Notes under the pieces: model-generated
What the model saw: only the letters and a program-made list of their open reading frames with translations
The model's database searches: none
What the model was told of the DNA's origin: nothing
Assembly (NCBI GenBank): GCA_016930075.1
Contig: JAFGHS010000084.1
Span: 1 to 40,135 of the forward strand
DNA: 40,135 nt
Reading direction: 5' to 3'
DNA from: Deltaproteobacteria bacterium
Lineage (GTDB): Bacteria; Desulfobacterota; Syntrophia; Syntrophales; JAFGHS01
Translations under genes and position numbers: made by a program
Shown: positions 24,135 to 32,186 of the stretch, in pieces
Position numbering within the stretch: the first letter of the stretch is position 1
Layout: the number at the start of each line of letters is the position of its first letter

Positions 24135-26204
24135 TCACCGATCGGTCTCCGGCACTTGTTTGAGATTTTCCAGCCACACGGTGGCTTCGCTGTCGCTCGG
24201 CGCCCGATAATCGCCTCTCGGTGAAAGAGACCCGCCGGAGCCGACCTTCGGGCCGTTGGGAACGCAGGAGCGCTTATACTGGCTGATTTTGAAGAAACGA
24301 AAGAGATAGATCCCCATCCATTTTTTTATCTCTGCAATCGTGTAGGCATGTCTTTTGTGTTCCGGCACATCGGGCCATTGTCCCCGTTTGCCGTCCCGCC
24401 AGGTGCAATAGGCCATAAAGGCGATCTTTGCCGGCAGGTAGCCGAATCGCGTGATATAAAAATTGGTGAAATCCTGCAGCTCGTAGGGGCCGACGACGGA
24501 TTCCGTTTTCTGGTCCGGCGTTGCGCCCTCGCCTCCGGGAATCAATTCGGGGCTGATTTCCGTCTCCAGAATATCCAAAAGAATCTCCGACACTTCGGGT
24601 GAAAACTGGACGGACCGGGCCACCCAGCGAATGAGGTGCTGGATGAGTGTTTTGGGAACACTCGCATTGACGTTGTAATGGGACATGTGGTCGCCGACAC
24701 CGTAGGTGCACCATCCGAGGGCCAGTTCGCTCAAATCGCCCGTCCCCACAACCAGGGCGTTTCTCATATTGGCGACGCGAAACAGGTGCGACGTCCGCTC
24801 TCCGGCCTGAACGTTTTCAAAGGTGATGTCATAGACCTTCTCGCCGCGGGCAAAGGGGTGATCGATATCTTTGAGCATCTGCAGGCAGCTTTGTTTGATA
24901 TCCATTTCATTGGCCTCTACGCCGATGGCCTTCATTAACCGCAAGGCATTCCGGTAGGTCCTGTCGGAGGTGGCAAAACCCGGCATCGTATAGGCCAGAA
25001 CGTCGGACGGCGGCCTTTTCAGCAGTTCCATGGTCCGGGCGGCCACGATGAGGGCGTGGGTGGAATCGAGACCGCCGGAGATGCCGATAACGATTTTTTG
25101 AACATTCGCTGATCTCAACCTCTGGGCCAGACCCTGCACCTGGATATTGTACGCCTCATAGCAGCGCTGATCGCGCTTCCCGGAATCGGCGGGGATGTAG
25201 GGATAACGGGCATATTGCCTCTCCAGCAGCAGGCGATCCTCAAAGGAATCGACGGAAAATGAAATCTTTCGAAACTGCGTCAGCCTTTCCCGATGGGTCC
25301 GGGCGTTCTGGCTGAAGCTCGTGAGCCGCATTCTGTCCTGGGCAAGGCGGTCCAGATCGATGTCGGCAAAGATGACCTGCGCCTCCGGAGAGAATCGCTC
25401 CGACTCCGTCAGGAGATTGCCGTTTTCATAGATCATGGCATGGCCGTCCCAGGCCAGATCGGTCGTCGATTCGCCGGGGCCTGCGGCGCTGTAAAGATAA
25501 GCGGCTACACAGCGCGCCGATTGATTGGCAATCAGGCTGTGGCGGTATTCTGCCTTCCCAACGGTGATATTGGATGCCGACAGATTTGCCACGACCGTCG
25601 CCCCGGCCATGGCGCCATAACTCGAAGGAGGAATAGGCGCCCAGACATCCTCGCACAGCTCAATGAAGAATTTGAAATTTTTAATGTTCCCGACCTGAAA
25701 GATCAAATCCGCGCCAAAAGGGATGTCGCATTGGCCGCAAAGATCGATGGTTTTCGCAAGGGCCGCTTCGGCGGGACAAAACTGGCGCCCCTCATAAAAC
25801 TCGCGGTAGTTGGGCAGGTAGGTCTTAACAGCAGCTCCAAGAATTTTCCCCCGGTAAAGAACGACGGCGCAGTTGTAAAGACCCGCATCGACGCGGAGCG
25901 GCACACCGCACACAAGAATCAGGTTAATATCTTTGGTGGCAGCAGCCACATGGAGCAGGCCGTCTTTTGCGGCATCGAGAAGCGCATCCTGATGGAAAAG
26001 GTCTTCATTGGAGTAGGCGGACAGACCCAACTCCGGGAAAAGGGCAAATACGGCTTTATTTTCGGCGGCTTTTCTGGCCAGTTCGACCGTTTTTTCGGCA
26101 TTGAACAGGCAGTCGGCCACCTTGACTTCCGGGATGCAGACGGCGGCCCTGATAAAACCGTGCCGGTAGAGGTTGAAGAATTCCTTCTCGCTGTTTGATT
26201 CCAT
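24135..26204 (-). CDS. nadE: Glutamine-dependent NAD+ synthetase
   Basis: 689 residues, the long two-domain form. The N-terminal nitrilase-like glutaminase domain has the Glu58-Lys127-Cys184 triad ([27 protein letters not shown]). The C-terminal synthetase domain has the PP-loop SGGLDS at 376-381. It amidates deamido-NAD using glutamine and ATP. An in-frame ATG five codons upstream exists, but AAAGGG is well placed for the chosen start. It is the first gene of the long minus-strand run; the 88 bases upstream to folE2 show no clear terminator. Confidence 0.95.
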   Translation of the reverse strand: MESNSEKEFFNLYRHGFIRAAVCIPEVKVADCLFNAEKTVELARKAAENKAVFALFPELGLSAYSNEDLFHQDALLDAAKDGLLHVAAATKDINLILVCGVPLRVDAGLYNCAVVLYRGKILGAAVKTYLPNYREFYEGRQFCPAEAALAKTIDLCGQCDIPFGADLIFQVGNIKNFKFFIELCEDVWAPIPPSSYGAMAGATVVANLSASNITVGKAEYRHSLIANQSARCVAAYLYSAAGPGESTTDLAWDGHAMIYENGNLLTESERFSPEAQVIFADIDLDRLAQDRMRLTSFSQNARTHRERLTQFRKISFSVDSFEDRLLLERQYARYPYIPADSGKRDQRCYEAYNIQVQGLAQRLRSANVQKIVIGISGGLDSTHALIVAARTMELLKRPPSDVLAYTMPGFATSDRTYRNALRLMKAIGVEANEMDIKQSCLQMLKDIDHPFARGEKVYDITFENVQAGERTSHLFRVANMRNALVVGTGDLSELALGWCTYGVGDHMSHYNVNASVPKTLIQHLIRWVARSVQFSPEVSEILLDILETEISPELIPGGEGATPDQKTESVVGPYELQDFTNFYITRFGYLPAKIAFMAYCTWRDGKRGQWPDVPEHKRHAYTIAEIKKWMGIYLFRFFKISQYKRSCVPNGPKVGSGGSLSPRGDYRAPSDSEATVWLENLKQVPETDR

Positions 26205-26292
26205 TGGCAACCCTTTCATAAAAGGACTAAACCCGCGTCGTCAAAAAAAGAGGCTGTCCGTGAGTAATCCGTTAATGACGACAATGATCTCA

Positions 26293-27060
26293 TCAATCTT
26301 TCTCAATATAGGCATAAGCGCTGTGGTTGTGGATGCTTTCAAAGTTCTCCGCCTCGATGCTGTACCAGGTGAAATTGTCATCCTTATTTAACTGCTCCGC
26401 CACGTTCCGCACCACATCCTCCACAAACATGGGATTCTCGTAACTCTTTTCCGTCACATACTTCTCATCCGCCCTCTTTAGCAGGGAATACAGCTCGCCG
26501 CTTGCCGACCGTTCGACAAGACCGATCAGGTCTTCGATCCAGAAAAGCCTTCGGAAACGGACCTTGACGGTAACGAGGCTCCTCTGGTTATGGGCGCCCA
26601 TACGGCTGAGCTCCTTGGAACACGGGCACACGGTGGTAACGGGCACCACAACGCCGACGTAGAAATCTTTCCCGGCGCTGTCGCTCGTTCCACAAAACAT
26701 ACAGGTATATTCCATGAGGCTTTTTGCCCGCGATACGGGGGCGCTCTTTTCAATAAAATAGGAAAATTCAATCTCCATATGGGCCGACTCGGCGTTGAGT
26801 TTTGACCGCACCTCGTCCAGAATGACGTGCATGGTCTTCATGTTGATCCGGCCGCGATGGGCGTTTAAAATCTCGACGAAGCGGCTCATGTGGGTCCCCT
26901 TGAAGCGATGGGGGAGATTGACATACATGTTGATGGCGGCATTGACGTTCTGCACGCTGTTGGCGCGGTCCATGACGATGATGGGGTATTTGATGCCCTT
27001 GACGCCTACTTTCTTAATATCGATCTGCCTGGTATCCTTGAGGTTTTGAACATCAATCAT
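26293..27060 (-). CDS. folE2: GTP cyclohydrolase IB
   Basis: 255 residues of the FolE2 (type IB) family, unrelated in length to FolE. The metal/active-site Cys lies in VCPCSK (145-149), His in GAHNQRS, and the closing 'ESIHNHSAYAY' is family-typical. It converts GTP to dihydroneopterin triphosphate for both folate and queuosine. Its start overlaps the queD stop by 8 bases, so the two are translationally coupled, pointing to a queuosine role here. Confidence 0.93.
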   Translation of the reverse strand: MIDVQNLKDTRQIDIKKVGVKGIKYPIIVMDRANSVQNVNAAINMYVNLPHRFKGTHMSRFVEILNAHRGRINMKTMHVILDEVRSKLNAESAHMEIEFSYFIEKSAPVSRAKSLMEYTCMFCGTSDSAGKDFYVGVVVPVTTVCPCSKELSRMGAHNQRSLVTVKVRFRRLFWIEDLIGLVERSASGELYSLLKRADEKYVTEKSYENPMFVEDVVRNVAEQLNKDDNFTWYSIEAENFESIHNHSAYAYIEKD

Positions 27061-27433
27061 GTTGGTCCGCCCTGTAACTGACTCTTGAAGATTCCGATTC
27101 CCAGACCGTCACACAGGATAAGACAAAGGGCTCACCCTGCGCTTTGTCCGCGATGCGCTCATAAATAAACCGCGCGATATGCTCCGACGACGGGCTTGAC
27201 GCTTTGAAATACGGAACGTCATTTAAGTATTTATGGTCAAGTTCCTGAAGAACGTCTTCCGTCCATCTCTTCAATACGCGGAAATCGACGGCCAGGCCCT
27301 GCGCGTTAAGTTCCCGCGCCGAGGCGGACACCTCGACGGTAAAATTGTGGCCGTGGAGATTCTCGCATCCGCCCCCTGCCTCCGCAAGGACATGGGCGGC
27401 GGAAAAAGACCTTTTTACGGTGACTTCATACAT
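27053..27433 (-). CDS. queD: 6-carboxy-5,6,7,8-tetrahydropterin synthase
   Basis: 126 residues starting MYEVTVKRSFSAAH. Zinc ligands His14, His27 and His29 (LHGHNF) and the catalytic Cys23 are present. It turns dihydroneopterin triphosphate from FolE2 into 6-carboxytetrahydropterin, the second committed step to queuosine. The frame extends upstream but AAGGAG lies directly before the chosen ATG. A possible -10 TATAAA (27458-27453, minus strand) lies very close upstream. QueE and QueC are not in the window. Confidence 0.92.
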   Translation of the reverse strand: MYEVTVKRSFSAAHVLAEAGGGCENLHGHNFTVEVSASARELNAQGLAVDFRVLKRWTEDVLQELDHKYLNDVPYFKASSPSSEHIARFIYERIADKAQGEPFVLSCVTVWESESSRVSYRADQHD

Positions 27434-27699
27434 ATAAAACTCCTTACATGCTTTTATAACACAATGACGCTGAAAAAACCAATGCCTCAATTGCCTGAAT
27501 CCGCCCTGCGCCCTGAGCCGGTCGCCATGAACATCGCCCCCTTCAGGTGGTGATATTCACCGGTAAACCGTGAAATTCACCAATTTTGTTTGCCTCCGCC
27601 GCCAAGAAACTGTTCGGCGGCGTTACAGCCTGACGTCTATCTTGAATAAATAACATGCCCTTAGGAATTTCTAATAAAAAACGCCGCGACGACATATAA
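27434..27699. other. Intergenic region between queD and the pilin promoter
   Basis: No gene is supported here. It holds an inverted repeat of 7 bp (CGCCGCC at 27597, GGCGGCG at 27616) with a 12-base loop but no T-tract on either strand, and the AT-rich stretch immediately before the sigma-54 promoter, where an enhancer-binding protein could act. Confidence 0.4.
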
Positions 27700-27715
27700 T
27701 GGCACAAATGCTGCA
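27700..27715 (+). promoter_or_regulatory. Sigma-54 (-24/-12) promoter of the pilin gene
   Basis: TGGCAC, six bases, TGCA: the invariant GG (27701-27702) and GC (27713-27714) have exactly the spacing of the RpoN consensus TGGCAC-N5-TTGCA. The start site would be near 27726, giving a leader of about 180 bases. Pilin genes of Geobacter and Pseudomonas are known to be RpoN-dependent with the PilR activator; pilR is not in the window, rpoN is. Confidence 0.75.
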
Positions 27716-27796
27716 TTGTTCCTATAGCGACCGATGACCATGGAGGCCGTTATTTAGGGGGCATTAATGATTTCATCATTCATGACAAAAGGAGAT

Positions 27797-27868
27797 ATGA
27801 AAAATAACAGAAAAAGGGGGTGGTCGTCAATCATTCAGGGCTGGCCATGTTTTTCAAAGTTTTTTTAA
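27797..27868 (+). CDS. Possible 23-residue upstream ORF in the pilin leader
   Basis: ATG preceded by AAAAGGAGAT at ideal spacing opens a 23-codon frame ending in TAA, 36 bases before the pilin ATG. It is basic at the N-terminus (MKNNRKRGW) and ends with four aromatics and one Lys in six residues (CFSKFF). It has no homologue known to me and could be a leader peptide, a mere ribosome-binding coincidence, or a decayed alternative start, as it is in the pilin frame but separated by a stop. Confidence 0.3.
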   Translation: MKNNRKRGWSSIIQGWPCFSKFF

Positions 27869-27904
27869 TACGAATTCAAATGAGAAAAAGGAAGGAGAAA
27901 ATTT

Positions 27905-28297
27905 ATGATTAGCAGATTACAAAAAGGAGAAAAAGGCTTTACGCTGATAGAATTGATGATCGTCATCGCCATCATCGGCATCCTGGCGGCCATCGCCATC
28001 CCGCAGTTTCAGCAGTACCGGAAAAGGGGCTGGGTATCCACAATAAATTCCGATGCGAAAAACGCCTATACGGCATCGGCGGCACACATTGCCGATAACC
28101 CGAACCTGACCACTATGACCATGAACGACCTTTACGGGGCAGGCTATACGGTGTCATCGAACCTCACACCTTCTATAACTTTTACCAATGTCACAAGTTA
28201 CCTCATTACCATCACGGGGCAGACGAACTGGGGCCTTCAAAAATCTACGGCAGAGATTGATGCAAACGGAGGCTTTACGCCGGCAAAGGCCAACTAA
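27905..28297 (+). CDS. pilA: Type IV major pilin-like prepilin
   Basis: 130 residues. A short basic leader (11 residues ending KGEKG) precedes the prepilin peptidase site, G11/F12, with FTLIE and Glu at mature position 5. The hydrophobic N-terminal helix ([18 protein letters not shown]) follows, then a polar C-terminal head. The mature chain of 119 residues has no cysteine and so lacks the usual disulfide loop. It contains 11 aromatic residues (F1, F24, Y27, W32, Y44, Y66, Y70, F82, Y88, W98, F113). AAGGAAGGAG precedes the ATG. It has its own sigma-54 promoter and terminator, so expression is likely high and monocistronic; assembly genes are elsewhere. Confidence 0.92.
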   Translation: MISRLQKGEKGFTLIELMIVIAIIGILAAIAIPQFQQYRKRGWVSTINSDAKNAYTASAAHIADNPNLTTMTMNDLYGAGYTVSSNLTPSITFTNVTSYLITITGQTNWGLQKSTAEIDANGGFTPAKAN

Positions 28298-28348
28298 GCC
28301 GGAAACGGGAATTGTAACCCCCGATGTCCGGTTGAACCGTTTAACGAA

Positions 28349-28377
28349 GGAGGCGTTTTCGAACGCCTCCTTTTTTT
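28349..28377 (+). terminator. Rho-independent terminator of the pilin gene
   Basis: A perfect 9-bp stem GGAGGCGTT/AACGCCTCC closed by a TTCG tetraloop and followed by seven Ts. A textbook strong terminator 51 bases after the pilin stop. Confidence 0.95.
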
Positions 28378-28390
28378 ATTCAATTTGGCC

Positions 28391-28419
28391 TTGACAAGGA
28401 CGGCAAGTTCTGGTTTTAT
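28391..28419 (+). promoter_or_regulatory. Promoter candidate for the biotinyl carrier gene
   Basis: TTGACA (28391-28396), 17-base spacer, TTTTAT (28414-28419). It would give a leader of about 130 bases that includes the inverted repeat at 28472. Confidence 0.45.
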
Positions 28420-28471
28420 GGCGCTCCATCGATGCCGTGCTTCATCTTGCCGGGTTTTTTTATTGGAGAAG

Positions 28472-28506
28472 ATATGTGATACGGGCATCGACGGTGCATC
28501 ACATAT
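28472..28506 (+). repeat. Inverted repeat in the biotinyl-carrier leader
   Basis: A perfect 9-bp stem ATATGTGAT/ATCACATAT with a 17-base loop. The loop contains GGCATCGACGG (28484-28494), which is complementary, with one mismatch, to CCATCGATGCC at 28426-28436, so two mutually competing structures or a pseudoknot are possible. No known riboswitch class was recognised. Confidence 0.5.
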
Positions 28507-28554
28507 TTCAGCGCTGCCATGCGTATAGTCTAAGCGGGTTTGAGGAGGTTGTTC

Positions 28555-28770
28555 ATGAGTGTCAATGTCGTTTCCCCCATGCCGGGGGTCATTACGGAAA
28601 TTCTGGTCAAGGTCGGCGATAAGGTATCCACAGACGAGGATTTGATGATCCTCGAGGCCATGAAGATGGAAAATCCCATCCCTTCGCCCGTGGACGGCGA
28701 AGTCGTGGAGATAAAAGTCTCGGTCAAAGAAAAAGTCAAGACGGATCAGGTCCTGGCCGTTATCAAGTAG
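28555..28770 (+). CDS. Free-standing biotinyl carrier protein
   Basis: 71 residues forming a complete biotinyl/lipoyl domain and nothing else. The biotin-accepting Lys is in EAMKMEN, and PMPGVI and the closing 'VKTDQVLAVIK' are standard. It resembles the carrier subunit of sodium-pumping decarboxylases and of acyl-CoA carboxylases rather than the longer AccB. GAGGAGG is 8 bases before the ATG; an in-frame TTG upstream is less likely. No carboxyltransferase or biotin carboxylase gene is nearby, so the partner must be encoded elsewhere. It converges with the deacetylase gene. Confidence 0.9.
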   Translation: MSVNVVSPMPGVITEILVKVGDKVSTDEDLMILEAMKMENPIPSPVDGEVVEIKVSVKEKVKTDQVLAVIK

Positions 28771-28784
28771 GAACGGGAACATCC

Positions 28785-30101
28785 CTATTTAACGAAAAGA
28801 ACGGCCTTGTCTTTATCCTGCAAATAGATGCTGCGGTATTTTCCCTTTGCCGTTTTTTGATAGATTTCCTCGCCTTCCCTCCGGCAGGCGGGGCAGCACA
28901 GGGCGGGGATGACGACGGCGAATATCCGGTTCCCCGTATCCGTCGCGGAGTCAATGGTGACGAGGCCGCCGCAGTCGCGGCATATCCTGACGGTTTCTTC
29001 CTGCTCTTCCCTGATGCCGTCCGTGTCGTAGTAGATGCTTTTCTTCCGGACGGCATGCTTTGCCGAGCCGATCAGTTTTTCCTTCATTACATCGCGTTTT
29101 TCCCATTGATTTTTTATGGAAGCCACCAGCTTTTCGATATAACGGCTGATGTCGGCGGACTGCTTCAGGGCTGACGGATCAAAATCCGGCTCCTTCACAC
29201 AGCTGTAATCGATGCCCGCCATGGCAAGGATAATGCCCACATTCACATAAGGCAGGGCGTCTTCAATGGAATAGCCCCCTTCGAGGACGGCGATATGGGG
29301 CGCCAGCTTCTCGTTTAAAATGGCGTATCCCTGTGCGCTGAAACGCATATCCGTAATGGGGTCCGAATAATGATTGTCCTGCCCGGCGGAATTGATGATC
29401 AGCTCCGGCTTGAACTCATCCAGAACGGGCAGGATGAGATGATCCAGGACATATAAAAATCCCTCGTCGGAGGTCCGCGGGGGCAGCGGAATATTGATCG
29501 TCGCCCCCAGGGCGTTCGGCCCGCCGAATTCATCGGCGAAGCCGGTGCCGGGATAGAGGGTCCTGCCGTCCTGGTGGACGGAAATGCACAGGACGTTCGG
29601 ATCATGCCAGTAGATGTCCTGCGTCCCGTCGCCGTGATGGCAATCCGTATCGACGACGGCGATTTTCCGGACGCCGTATTTCTTCCGGCAATATTCGATC
29701 ATGACCGCCTCGATATTGACGTTGCAGAATCCTCGGGCGCCGTGGACCACCCGCATGGCATGATGGCCCGGCGGCCGCACCAGGGCGAAGGCGTTGTCCG
29801 CCCGACCGGTCAGGACCTGATCCGCCGCCGTGATGCACCCCCCCGCCGATATGAGATGGGATTGCGTGACGACGCTTGCGGCGTCGGGAACGCAGATATG
29901 GGCGCGGTCGATGTCTTCAAGCGTTGCAATGCCGGGTTTGTATTCCGTGATGTGATCAAAATCGAGTATCCCTTCTTCGCAAATCTGATCCTGCGTGTAC
30001 AGGAGCCTCTCTTCCCTTTCCGGATGGGTGGGCGATATGGCCCAGTCAAAGGCCGGGAAGAATATGAGGGCCGTCTTTTTTCGCTTCGCCGTCATCGGCA
30101 T
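28785..30101 (-). CDS. Histone-deacetylase-fold (AcuC-like) protein with C-terminal zinc ribbon
   Basis: 438 residues. Residues 1-310 are an arginase/deacetylase fold with 'RPPGHHA' (His113, His114), metal ligands Asp153 and His155 in DTDCHHGDG, Asp242 in AGQDNHYSDP, and the Tyr277 of GGY. A charged helical linker (about 310-370) leads to CRDC (374-377) and CCPAC (402-406), a likely zinc ribbon that typical AcuC or acetylpolyamine amidohydrolases lack. It should remove acetyl (or other acyl) groups from lysines or a small amine. An open frame continues upstream but there it overlaps the HyuA-type gene; the chosen ATG follows GGAGAGGTG and shares one base with the upstream stop (TGATG), implying translational coupling. 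ATG two codons on is also possible. Confidence 0.85.
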   Translation of the reverse strand: MPMTAKRKKTALIFFPAFDWAISPTHPEREERLLYTQDQICEEGILDFDHITEYKPGIATLEDIDRAHICVPDAASVVTQSHLISAGGCITAADQVLTGRADNAFALVRPPGHHAMRVVHGARGFCNVNIEAVMIEYCRKKYGVRKIAVVDTDCHHGDGTQDIYWHDPNVLCISVHQDGRTLYPGTGFADEFGGPNALGATINIPLPPRTSDEGFLYVLDHLILPVLDEFKPELIINSAGQDNHYSDPITDMRFSAQGYAILNEKLAPHIAVLEGGYSIEDALPYVNVGIILAMAGIDYSCVKEPDFDPSALKQSADISRYIEKLVASIKNQWEKRDVMKEKLIGSAKHAVRKKSIYYDTDGIREEQEETVRICRDCGGLVTIDSATDTGNRIFAVVIPALCCPACRREGEEIYQKTAKGKYRSIYLQDKDKAVLFVK

Positions 30102-31795
30102 CACCTCTCCTTGCGACACAGAGAAATCAGGCCGGGTTTGACCTGGATTTTGACGCGCATATTTTTGCCCGTCGTGTAAAACTGCTTGATCATATTGAAT
30201 TCCTGCGCTTCGACAACTTCCATTTCCAGATCTTCCGGATCGGCGCCCATGCCGACGGCTGCCTGACGCAGCAGTTCCCTGCCGGTTTCGACAACCTCCT
30301 GCATGGAACAGGTCGCCGGAATGGATTTTTGCATGCCCCTTTCCGGAATGAAGAGGGTCTTGCGTTCCGTATCGGCCAGCAGGGTGATTTCCGACGTCGT
30401 CCGCGCCAGTGCCGCCCCGACGGCATTGGCCGCTTCGGCGTGATCGGGCACGCACACAGGACATCCCAAAAGGCCGCCCAGGCATTGCGAAACAGGTTTT
30501 GCAGGCCCCCCGACCAGATACAACATGCGGGGCGCCAACCGCGCGTCTTCCAGCATTTCGTGGATGGTATAGACGGGACGGCGATTGACCTCATCGATCA
30601 TCTGCCGGACGTGGGCCGCAATTTCAGCGCACATTTGTTCAAAGATGCGTTTTGCCGTATCTTCAACGGAAAGATTCAGCTTCTGTGAAACGGCGCCTAT
30701 GGCGTTCAGGGCCTTGCGCCGGTCGCCGATGTCCGTCAGACCCAGAATAATCATGGCGTCCGTCGGCGTCGGACAGGGGCCGCCGAACGCGGCGGCAACC
30801 CCCTCCCGCCGGGGGCCGATGACAAGGCCGTCATCCGTCGTTTTAACCGCGCTGTCGCCCCCCAGACCGACGGATCGGGTCAGCATCCCGCGGATCAGCG
30901 TCTTATAACCTCCGATGACGACGCCGAGAGGTTCCAGAAGGGGAACCCCGCCGGCAAGGACGGCAATATCCGTCGTCGTCCCGCCCATATCGAGAACAAC
31001 GGCATCCTCACGCCCGCTGACCATGCTCATGACGCCCATAATGCTCGCGGCCGGCCCGGAGAGGATTGTCTGAACGGGAAAATCGGCCGAATCGGCGATA
31101 TTGAACGTCCCGCCGTCGGCCTTCAGGATATAAACGGGCGCCGTGATGCCTTGCTCGCGGATAAACACTTGCACGTCTTCGGCAAACCGTTTATAAGTCC
31201 CCCACACGGAGGCATTCAAACAGGCCGTCGCCGCACGTCTCGGAAAGTTCAGGTTCCCGGACATCCGGTGGCCAAGACTGACGTGTTTAAGACGGGGGCC
31301 CATGATTTCTTTTACGGCAAGTTCCTGCTTCGGATTCCGGGTGGAAAATTTTCCGACGGCGCCGGCGTGCTCGATGCCTTCACGCTCAAAAGACCTGGCG
31401 ATCCGTCCGATTTCCTCCCGATCGATCGGCGCAACTTCAATTCCCCGATGGTTGACATAACCGGAAACGAAGTGGACGGCCCCCTCAAGCCGAAAATCAG
31501 CCGGCGAAAGGCCAGGCCCGCTCGCCAGAATCATGCCCACTTTATCGACCTTCCCCTGAACGATGGCGTTGGTCGACAGGGTCGTGCTCAGGACAACCCG
31601 CCGCAGCTTCTGCGGGTCTTCACCGTCCAGGACCATGGCTGCCGCACTCGACAACGACGTCAGTAAACGGTCGGCGTCCGTCAGAACTTTTGCCTTCTTC
31701 CGTACCCTGCCCTCTTCCATCAGAACGGCATCCGTATGGGTGCCGCCGACATCGATACCCAGTATCACCTTTTTCACCACCCCGGTTGTTTTCAA
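30101..31795 (-). CDS. Hydantoinase A/oxoprolinase-family protein
   Basis: 564 residues, HyuA type, of the actin-like ATPase fold. Phosphate motifs are GIDVGGTHTDAV at the N-terminus, STTLSTNAI, LSGPAASIMGV, and VLDMGGTTTDIAV. A C-terminal domain follows. No HyuB partner is adjacent; a HyuA alone is seen in several anaerobes and its substrate is unknown. The start is unclear: the frame opens with TTG, and GTG codons at 31780, 31777 and 31768 (the second giving the common 'MKKVILGIDVGGT' start) are alternatives; no strong ribosome site helps. It is translationally coupled to the deacetylase-like gene. The upstream region is divergent with the small lipoprotein gene. Confidence 0.8.
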   Translation of the reverse strand: MKTTGVVKKVILGIDVGGTHTDAVLMEEGRVRKKAKVLTDADRLLTSLSSAAAMVLDGEDPQKLRRVVLSTTLSTNAIVQGKVDKVGMILASGPGLSPADFRLEGAVHFVSGYVNHRGIEVAPIDREEIGRIARSFEREGIEHAGAVGKFSTRNPKQELAVKEIMGPRLKHVSLGHRMSGNLNFPRRAATACLNASVWGTYKRFAEDVQVFIREQGITAPVYILKADGGTFNIADSADFPVQTILSGPAASIMGVMSMVSGREDAVVLDMGGTTTDIAVLAGGVPLLEPLGVVIGGYKTLIRGMLTRSVGLGGDSAVKTTDDGLVIGPRREGVAAAFGGPCPTPTDAMIILGLTDIGDRRKALNAIGAVSQKLNLSVEDTAKRIFEQMCAEIAAHVRQMIDEVNRRPVYTIHEMLEDARLAPRMLYLVGGPAKPVSQCLGGLLGCPVCVPDHAEAANAVGAALARTTSEITLLADTERKTLFIPERGMQKSIPATCSMQEVVETGRELLRQAAVGMGADPEDLEMEVVEAQEFNMIKQFYTTGKNMRVKIQVKPGLISLCRKER

Positions 31796-31831
31796 GAATT
31801 TTTTTATTTACCTTATAACGATAAATATCTC

Positions 31832-31859
31832 TTGACAAGGCAAAAAAAAGGAGTATTTT
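31832..31859 (+). promoter_or_regulatory. Sigma-70 promoter of the small lipoprotein gene
   Basis: TTGACA (31832-31837), 16-base spacer, TATTTT (31854-31859). The transcript would start near 31866 and carry the strong AAAGGAGGTGAT ribosome site. Confidence 0.6.
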
Positions 31860-31929
31860 CCCCGCCATAAAGGGTGATGCGTCATCCACCCGTAAAACTG
31901 ATAATGACAGAAAGGAGGTGATACATTAA

Positions 31930-32124
31930 ATGAAGAAGGCAATCGTTCTTATTCTTTCCCTGCTTTTGTTCGTAACTTTTTCTTTTTCAGTTTTAGGCTG
32001 TAAGAAGAAGGAAGAAGCGGTACCGGAAGCATCAACGGTCGAGGCCCCCGCGCCCGCAGCTACAGCTACGACGGCAGCCCCCGCAGCAGAAACTCCGGCA
32101 GCAGAAACCCCGGCAGCAAAGTAA
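31930..32124 (+). CDS. Small Ala/Pro-rich lipoprotein
   Basis: 64 residues. A lipoprotein signal peptide ends in SVLG with the lipidated Cys24, followed by KKKEE and a low-complexity tail of Ala, Pro, Thr and Glu with repeats of AAETP. Charged residues after the Cys suggest outer-membrane or inner-membrane retention cannot be decided. The near-perfect Shine-Dalgarno (AAAGGAGGTGAT) predicts high translation. Such short lipoproteins often act as abundant envelope anchors or spacers (inference). No homologue identified. Confidence 0.75.
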   Translation: MKKAIVLILSLLLFVTFSFSVLGCKKKEEAVPEASTVEAPAPAATATTAAPAAETPAAETPAAK

Positions 32125-32141
32125 TTTGCAAAAACAAACAT

Positions 32142-32186
32142 GCGGAAGACCGGGCATTGAGGATTTTTAAATACCCGGTCTTCTGC
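32142..32186. terminator. Hairpin after the lipoprotein gene
   Basis: A 10-bp perfect stem GAAGACCGGG/CCCGGTCTTC with a 19-base loop and two further pairs beyond a mismatch. On the plus strand no T-tract follows; on the minus strand a T-rich stretch (TTTGTTTTTG) does. It may attenuate or protect the 3' end rather than be a classical terminator. The remaining gap to 32404 holds no gene that I can support. Confidence 0.45.

Noticed and set aside
25293..26198. 301-codon open frame on the plus strand
   Set aside because: Antisense to nadE, whose catalytic triad and PP-loop are intact; no family resemblance.
27726..27904. A cyclic di-GMP (GEMM) riboswitch in the pilin leader
   Set aside because: Looked for because such riboswitches occur before pilin-related genes in Geobacter-like bacteria; the conserved core motifs were not found by eye.
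30102..30485. N-terminal extension of the deacetylase-like frame
   Set aside because: It runs out of frame within the HyuA-type gene; the ribosome site and the conserved start of the deacetylase domain lie at 30101.
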